This document shows, piece after piece, positions 51,228-55,229 of a DNA stretch of 55,229 nucleotides (position 1 is its first letter; every line of letters starts with the position of its first letter). Location of the stretch: the NCBI GenBank assembly GCA_041941305.1, contig JBGTQJ010000062.1:1-55229 (forward strand), in the 5' to 3' direction. The notes under the pieces were generated by a model that saw only the letters and a program-made list of their open reading frames with translations, ran no database searches and had not been told where the DNA came from. The translations under genes and the position numbers were made by a program. The DNA comes from JANSWP01 sp041941305 (GTDB lineage: Bacteria > Bacteroidota > Bacteroidia > Chitinophagales > Saprospiraceae).

Positions 51228-51737
51228 CTATCGGCCGTTAATTGCAAGTTTATTAAATTCACCTGTCTCGATATTAAATAATACGCCCCAAAAACTATCA
51301 TATCCATCACAATATACAATTGGGTATTGAATCCATTGTGAAAAGCTTTCTTTATTCTCCTCCTTAATGATATTTACAGAATAAGCATTTAGATATATAA
51401 ATTTTTCCTTTTTTATTCGCACTCCAATTAATTGGTAACCGTAATCATCCAATTCATTGATAGATCCACCAATTACACAACAGTCTTCTGATTTCATCGA
51501 GAGAACTTTTTTAAAGTTTTGTAATAGATTTGAAATTTCTTTCTTAGTCGGTATAAAAAAACCTTTAGCTCTTACTGGTGTTGACCTCGAACATTGTTTC
51601 ATCACTTTCTTTCCATTTTCGACACTAATTACTCCCATAAATTGAGGTTCAAAATTGAAATCTTGCCCAACAATTATTTGAACCAAAGTGAAATTTAGAA
51701 TTATCAAGACTAAAAGCGCTTTCTTTTTCATTTTCAC
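51228..51737 (-). CDS. Hypothetical secreted protein, gene cassette
   Basis: 169 residues with a signal peptide (KKALLVLIILNFTLVQIIVG, cut near residue 24). The mature part has two cysteines pairs-like spots (MKQCSRSTPVRAKGFFIPTK; KSEDCCVIGGSINELDDYG) and a C-terminal beta segment (YCDGYDSFWGVLFNIETGEF). I do not recognise the family. The gene has exactly complementary boxes on its two sides, the clearest single cassette in the window. Confidence 0.7.
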   Translation of the reverse strand: MKMKKKALLVLIILNFTLVQIIVGQDFNFEPQFMGVISVENGKKVMKQCSRSTPVRAKGFFIPTKKEISNLLQNFKKVLSMKSEDCCVIGGSINELDDYGYQLIGVRIKKEKFIYLNAYSVNIIKEENKESFSQWIQYPIVYCDGYDSFWGVLFNIETGEFNKLAINGR

Positions 51738-51743
51738 AATTGT

Positions 51744-51810
51744 TGAGAACGGTCGGCATAGCCGCAGTTGCTAGCTTTTGCTGGCAATTGACGGCTATGC
51801 TTTGTTGGCT
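51744..51810 (-). repeat. attC-like site D (67 bp), after the 51826/52186 genes
   Basis: On minus: AGCCAAC start, GTTCTCA end. Arms GCATAGCCG / CGGCTATGC are perfect, and an inner stem TTGCCAGC-AAAA-GCTAGCAA follows. AGCCAAC complements the GTTGGCA end box of the site at 54156 in six of seven bases. Confidence 0.75.
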
Positions 51811-51825
51811 ACCGTGTTCTTTTCT

Positions 51826-52152
51826 CTATTCATCGTCAAAAGTTTTTCCTTTCTGTTTTAGTATTTCATCGGCAATTCGATTTGGGTCGTTTAGGTTGGT
51901 TATTTCTTCCACAACTTCGTCGTCTGAATATCCTCTATTGTGAAAGGTGATATACAATTTTGCATGATTAACAAGGGAATCAACATTATTCTTAATTTTT
52001 TCTTCGCTATCGCCTAATTCCCTTCCTCTACTTTCAAATTGAGACCTAATTTGTGATAAAAACTCATCATCACTTAATTGATATGATTTAGCCATCGAAT
52101 AGACATGGGAAATTATAAGTATGTCGCCTTTGATTTGTGCTTTCGTAAACAT
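51826..52152 (-). CDS. Small hypothetical cytosolic protein, in a two-gene cassette
   Basis: 108 residues, no signal or membrane segment, strongly acidic C-terminus. Helical pattern KGDILIISHVYSMAKSYQLS, SQFESRGRELGDSEEKIKNN, NRIADEILKQKGKTFDDE. I do not recognise it. It follows the 52186 gene after 33 bases and shares its cassette. Because the partner is a lipoprotein-like exported protein, an immunity- or chaperone-type partnership is possible but unproven. Confidence 0.6.
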   Translation of the reverse strand: MFTKAQIKGDILIISHVYSMAKSYQLSDDEFLSQIRSQFESRGRELGDSEEKIKNNVDSLVNHAKLYITFHNRGYSDDEVVEEITNLNDPNRIADEILKQKGKTFDDE

Positions 52153-52185
52153 ATCTAATTATTTTAAAAAATTGAGAATATTAAT

Positions 52186-54120
52186 TTAATTTCTAAGGTT
52201 ATTTAATTCTTGATATACGGCATTTAGCCTGACCTTTGCGTATAAAAAAGGTCGTCTATCTCCTGTTTTGTATTTGTGAGGTAAAGATTCTCCGAAAGAT
52301 ATACTGCCTATATTTTCATAGTCCTCATTGAAAAAACTAAAATAAACAAGTTCGTTGTAGAGACTCTCTTCCTTTAAATGAGGAATCCTCCCATAATCAG
52401 CAGAATCTATATCTCGTTCTACAAAAATGCGAATGTTGTCTTCAATCTCTGAAGTATTAAAAATACGATTTTTTGTTTTATAGACATATTTAGAAAATCT
52501 GCCTAATGAACTAGCATTTAATTTCTTCAATGATTTCAGACTCCTAAGCTGCCCAATACAATTAGCAATTAAGATATCTTTACATGGATGATTGACTGGG
52601 GTTGGAAATTCATCTCCGCAATTAACTTTCAATCTTTTAACTTTATTAATTAGATTTATTAGGTCGAAATCTGATAAATTATAAATTAGACGATTAATTG
52701 TCCTGGCACTATAACTAAAACCAAACATTCCATCCTTTTGTAAATCTCCATCACCACTATAATTTCCTAAATTCTCTTTTAAAAACTCCATATTATTTAG
52801 TTCCAGCATTTCTAATAGCAATTTCGGAGAACCATATTTTATTAGGCTCCCCCAGTATTTAATTCTGAATTCCTCATCATACAACAACCGTCTTTGATTG
52901 ACTTCATTCAAAGCTTGTATTATTGAAGTACAAGTAGAGAATCCACAATTGTCCTCAAAATTCAATTCTTTAAGGAAGTTATATAACCCATCTTGGCTCA
53001 TATTTCTAAGTAATCCTTTCAAGTTTGAATATATGATATTTGAACCTCCTTTGATGAGGTTCTTTATATTTTCATCGCCTTTAATATTTAGAAGGATTTC
53101 TTTTCTGATTTCTTTTATTTTTTTTCTTTCCGATTCATCTTTAATTCTCCAATCACTTACATAAATTCTTTCTAATAATGATAAAGCGACTATCTTAAAT
53201 TCAGGATTCATTTGTTCAGAGTAACAATTATTATATTTTTTTTCTAGATGTAATATCCATTCATAAGCTTCAAGTTTTGAGTATGTATTCCTAATTTTAC
53301 GTTCTGAATTATAATTCTTTTCTAATCCAATTTTAAGTAGTTTTTTTATAGAAGGGCAGCTAATTAATGAGTTGTCTGAATAAGATAATGATGATAAACT
53401 CCAAAAGTTATTTATTGTATTATTTATCATTCTTTCGCAAACATTCATCAAGTCAGAATTTGATTCTTCAGCTTGTAAGCAAATTTTAGTAAGAGCATCT
53501 TCATTAGTTATTTTACTTAAAATCGCATTCTTTAAATCACTATTTGATTCAGTAAACCAAAGTTTTTCAAGTGTGGATTGGTTTTTTATTTTCTGAAGAA
53601 CTATACTTTTAGTTGCTTTTTCGTCAACCAAAGGGTATATTTTTAATAACAGTTCTTCTTTAGACATTTTGTTTATAATCGCTTTTTGAAGTTCCTTATC
53701 TGATTCAGACAACCACAATTCTTCAAGAATAATATCATACCTGATAAACTCAAGAATTATTTTTTTTGCAAATTCTTCACTAACGCTTGAATACAATTTT
53801 TGAAGCTCTTTTTGGCTATATATTCGAGATATAGCATAATTCAAAGCTTTTCTGTTGTCGTTTATATCTCCAGACCAATTTTTGTAATTATTAGAGCTTA
53901 TCTCTTGAATCAAATGTTGTTGTAGGAGTTTATCTATTATTTGTTTTTTTACTGACAAACTTTTAGTCCTATGAAGTGCAATCTGATAATCTGATTGTTT
54001 GTCTAATTTGCCAATAAATTCAATTTGCTCTTCTTCTGATGCTTGATGAAATGTATTGATTGTCACACCACATCCAATTGAAAGTGATATAAAAAGAAGG
54101 AAGATATTTGATGCTCTCAT
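52186..54120 (-). CDS. Large hypothetical lipoprotein-like protein with short helical repeats
   Basis: 644 residues. The signal MRASNIFLLFISLSIGCGVT suggests a lipoprotein (Cys17). Residues about 90-220 contain repeats of the form LxxxIxSKITNEDALTKI: ELQKAIINKMSKEELLLKIY, ATKSIVLQKIKNQSTLEKLW, DLKNAILSKITNEDALTKIC. This is a two-helix HEAT-like solenoid. The rest is helical and ends ESLPHKYKTGDRRPFLYAKV plus a helix. Its size is large for cassette cargo. First gene of a two-gene cassette bounded by sites D and E-b. Confidence 0.65.
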   Translation of the reverse strand: MRASNIFLLFISLSIGCGVTINTFHQASEEEQIEFIGKLDKQSDYQIALHRTKSLSVKKQIIDKLLQQHLIQEISSNNYKNWSGDINDNRKALNYAISRIYSQKELQKLYSSVSEEFAKKIILEFIRYDIILEELWLSESDKELQKAIINKMSKEELLLKIYPLVDEKATKSIVLQKIKNQSTLEKLWFTESNSDLKNAILSKITNEDALTKICLQAEESNSDLMNVCERMINNTINNFWSLSSLSYSDNSLISCPSIKKLLKIGLEKNYNSERKIRNTYSKLEAYEWILHLEKKYNNCYSEQMNPEFKIVALSLLERIYVSDWRIKDESERKKIKEIRKEILLNIKGDENIKNLIKGGSNIIYSNLKGLLRNMSQDGLYNFLKELNFEDNCGFSTCTSIIQALNEVNQRRLLYDEEFRIKYWGSLIKYGSPKLLLEMLELNNMEFLKENLGNYSGDGDLQKDGMFGFSYSARTINRLIYNLSDFDLINLINKVKRLKVNCGDEFPTPVNHPCKDILIANCIGQLRSLKSLKKLNASSLGRFSKYVYKTKNRIFNTSEIEDNIRIFVERDIDSADYGRIPHLKEESLYNELVYFSFFNEDYENIGSISFGESLPHKYKTGDRRPFLYAKVRLNAVYQELNNLRN

Positions 54121-54155
54121 ATTAGTTTGATTTGGTCATTTTTTTATTTCATGGT

Positions 54156-54268
54156 TGCCAACGGTCGAGTATGGATGCCGTAGCGCGCGTGTTTGCTGCC
54201 CTTAAATTTACAAAAAAGGGCAATGCGTTTGCAACCTATAAGCTATGGACAGCCATACGGTGTTACAT
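54156..54268 (-). repeat. attC-like site E-b (113 bp), after a gene-less cassette body
   Basis: On minus: ATGTAAC start, GTTGGCA end. Arms CACCGTATGGC / CATACTCGACC and an inner stem AAGGGCA / TTGCCCTT with GCGCGCG-rich flanks. The same body recurs at 55138-55229. ATGTAAC is the exact complement of the GTTACAT end box of site E-a. Confidence 0.7.
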
Positions 54269-54338
54269 GCTGTACTTTTTGCGACGCATAGGAGCAAAAA
54301 AGACCGACCGCATAGGGAGGTGCCGTTTAGGCTATAGC
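54269..54338 (-). other. Gene-less mini-cassette body (~70 bp)
   Basis: Between the exactly matching boxes GTTACAT and ATGTAAC there are only about 70 bases and no ORF. It contains CTATGCGGTCGG and CTATGCGTCGC, a partial repeat, and T-runs. It may be a promoter or regulatory cassette, a remnant of a deleted cassette or a damaged attC. Confidence 0.5.
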
Positions 54339-54407
54339 ATGTAACGGTCTCGGCTAAACGGCGTAGCCAGCTTTTGCTGGCTATGAACGTTTTAGCCATT
54401 GTTGTAC
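54339..54407 (-). repeat. attC-like site E-a (69 bp), after the 54420 gene
   Basis: On minus: GTACAAC start, GTTACAT end. Arms GGCTAAAACG / CGTTTAGCC, inner stem TAGCCAGC-AAAA-GCTGGCTA. GTACAAC is the exact complement of GTTGTAC, the end box of the next site at 55138. It lies 12 bases beyond the stop codon of the 54420 gene. Confidence 0.8.
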
Positions 54408-54419
54408 AGCGTATTCTTT

Positions 54420-55115
54420 TTAATATTCTTTGGTATACTTAATGATGATTTCCTCATTTTCATTATTAAGTAAAGGGTTTATTGCATTTCGATAATATCC
54501 TAAAACCATTTTAAAATCTGGATTTTTTGTAATATTTATTGCCGAATCGATTACCACTGATGCTTCATAGATTTTATTCTCTTTATATAGATTGTATGAT
54601 TTCATCCATAATGCATAATCAGAGTTCGGATGATTGGATATAAACAAATCAAGTAATTTATTCGCTTTGTCTATTTCTGAAACAGTCATATAAGAATCTG
54701 CGAGCTTTAAAGTATCAATCTTAGATTGAGAATCATCCTGACTTTCTTTTATCCTCTTTTGTGCTTCACTTTCAGATAAGCTCCCGAATTTATTTGTGGA
54801 AATCTGTAAAAATGATTGCCTATAAGATGGACATTTTTTTGTTAGTTCGTTAACAATCACTAAAAGTCCGTCTTTAGTGAGCTGTTCTATTTCTTTGATA
54901 TTATCCTCAGAATTAGAAAGTTCACTTATAAATCTATTAAATGGTTCAATGCATTTATCAAGTCTTTCATCAATACCTTCAATTGAGCTGTTAGTGTAAC
55001 AATTGCAAATTTCTTCATTGGAAGTTGTAAATGACTTTTCTACTTCCATAAAACAGCCGATGAAACTTATTATTAATATTATTTGAATTCCCAGTATGAT
55101 TGATTTATTTCCCAA
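54420..55115 (-). CDS. Hypothetical lipoprotein with TPR-like C-terminus, gene cassette
   Basis: 231 residues. The lipobox is IILIISFIGC (Cys at about 21). Residues 30-110 are helical with a CNCYTN cysteine pair; residues 145-225 form a TPR-like pair (DSYMTVSEIDKANKLLDLFI; DYALWMKSYNLYKENKIYEA). Ends KYTKEY. Function unknown, probably protein binding in the periplasm. Exactly matching boxes on both sides (GTACAAC / GTTGTAC) show that it is a cassette. Confidence 0.7.
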   Translation of the reverse strand: MGNKSIILGIQIILIISFIGCFMEVEKSFTTSNEEICNCYTNSSIEGIDERLDKCIEPFNRFISELSNSEDNIKEIEQLTKDGLLVIVNELTKKCPSYRQSFLQISTNKFGSLSESEAQKRIKESQDDSQSKIDTLKLADSYMTVSEIDKANKLLDLFISNHPNSDYALWMKSYNLYKENKIYEASVVIDSAINITKNPDFKMVLGYYRNAINPLLNNENEEIIIKYTKEY

Positions 55116-55137
55116 GGTTATTTTTTGTTTTTATGCT

Positions 55138-55229
55138 GTACAACGGTCGCGTATGGATGCCGTAGCGCGCGCAATTGCTGCCCTTAAATTTACAAAAAAG
55201 GGCAATGCGTTTGCAACCTATAAGCTATG
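55138..55229 (-). repeat. attC-like site F, cut by the right window edge
   Basis: On minus it ends with GTTGTAC (55144-55138). The rest of the body (GCTACGGCATCCATACGCGA; AAGGGCAGCAATTGCGCGCG) is nearly the same as site E-b. The cassette gene it belongs to lies beyond the window, towards the expected integrase. Confidence 0.7.

Larger units (their letters stand above)
39585..55229 (-). other. Integron-like gene-cassette array (interrupted)
   Basis: Ten or more imperfect palindromes (32-113 bp) lie directly 3' of single minus-strand genes. Each begins with a RYYYAAC-like box and ends with a GTTRRRY-like box. For each cassette the box at its 5' end is the complement of the box 3' of the gene: GTTCTCA/TGAGAAC, GTTGGCA/TGCCAAC, GTTGGTG/CACCAAC, GTTGTAC/GTACAAC and GTTACAT/ATGTAAC are exact, and others differ by one to two bases. 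This is how attC sites split when cassettes sit in an array. The block 42.3-47.4 kb (TonB, LytS, LytTR, IS remains) interrupts it. Integrase and attI are expected right of 55229 and are not in the window. Confidence 0.75.

Noticed and set aside
54132..54399. ORFs of 60-70 codons on both strands inside the E sites
   Set aside because: They lie wholly within palindromic attC-like DNA, which keeps frames open by chance; they change with the repeat copy.
39585..55229. CRISPR array
   Set aside because: Repeats are long palindromes of several families separated by whole genes, not short direct repeats with short spacers.

Overview
The window looks like a draft or metagenome-assembled chromosome segment of a Bacteroidota bacterium, probably a Saprospiria- or Cytophagia-like environmental member. 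Supporting signs are low GC, many lipoproteins with short lipoboxes, a C-terminal type IX secretion tail, stand-alone two-component-regulator propeller proteins, a TonB receptor with a carboxypeptidase-regulatory N-terminus, LytS/LytTR regulators and DUF6090. No rRNA, tRNA or CRISPR was seen. Eight Ns at 50347-50354 mark a scaffold gap.

Left part (1-14.1 kb): DNA alkylation repair and a FAD-linked oxidase, a PQQ-type sugar dehydrogenase, a secreted hydrolase with a T9SS tail, a broken GlxA-type AraC regulator, an ECF sigma/anti-sigma pair followed by a secreted S41-like protein and a large MG2/TonB-plug protein, then small genes (DUF1428, YdeI, SRPBCC). Strong hairpins act as gene-end terminators.

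Middle (14.1-33 kb): an expanded, nearly all minus-strand block of secreted serine hydrolases of the beta-lactamase/PBP fold (six intact and one truncated counting the 12 kb copy; four carry TPRs), interleaved with two propeller lipoproteins and hypothetical lipoproteins. One copy has an internally duplicated TPR module and one is fused to a glutamine-amidotransferase-like domain. From 28.9 to 36.6 kb come small genes and gene remnants (AraC, L,D-transpeptidase, TPR), DinB, a Ca/Na antiporter and a hypothetical secreted protein.

Right part (about 36.6-55.2 kb): the most interesting section. Genes here, mostly on the minus strand, are separated by imperfect palindromes of 32-113 bp that begin and end with RYYYAAC / GTTRRRY-like core boxes. 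For cassette after cassette the box at the 5' end of a gene is the reverse complement of the box just 3' of the same gene, with five pairs exact over 7 bases. This is the architecture of integron gene cassettes with attC sites. Cargo includes two propeller lipoproteins, a DUF6090 protein, a GNAT/DUF1778 toxin-antitoxin pair, hypothetical lipoproteins, a two-gene cassette, a gene-less mini-cassette, and a cassette hidden in the assembly gap. By orientation the integrase and attI, if present, should lie to the right of the window. The array is interrupted by a chromosomal-looking TonB receptor and LytS/LytTR block, and is damaged by deleted IS91-like/tyrosine recombinase elements, a possible group II intron fragment and decayed Fic, PIN and XRE genes.

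Working together: the left and middle parts look like envelope and periplasmic functions (cell-wall or peptide hydrolases, sensors, secreted proteins) shaped by local gene duplication. The right part looks like a cassette store. Propeller genes occur in both contexts, which suggests exchange between chromosome and cassettes.
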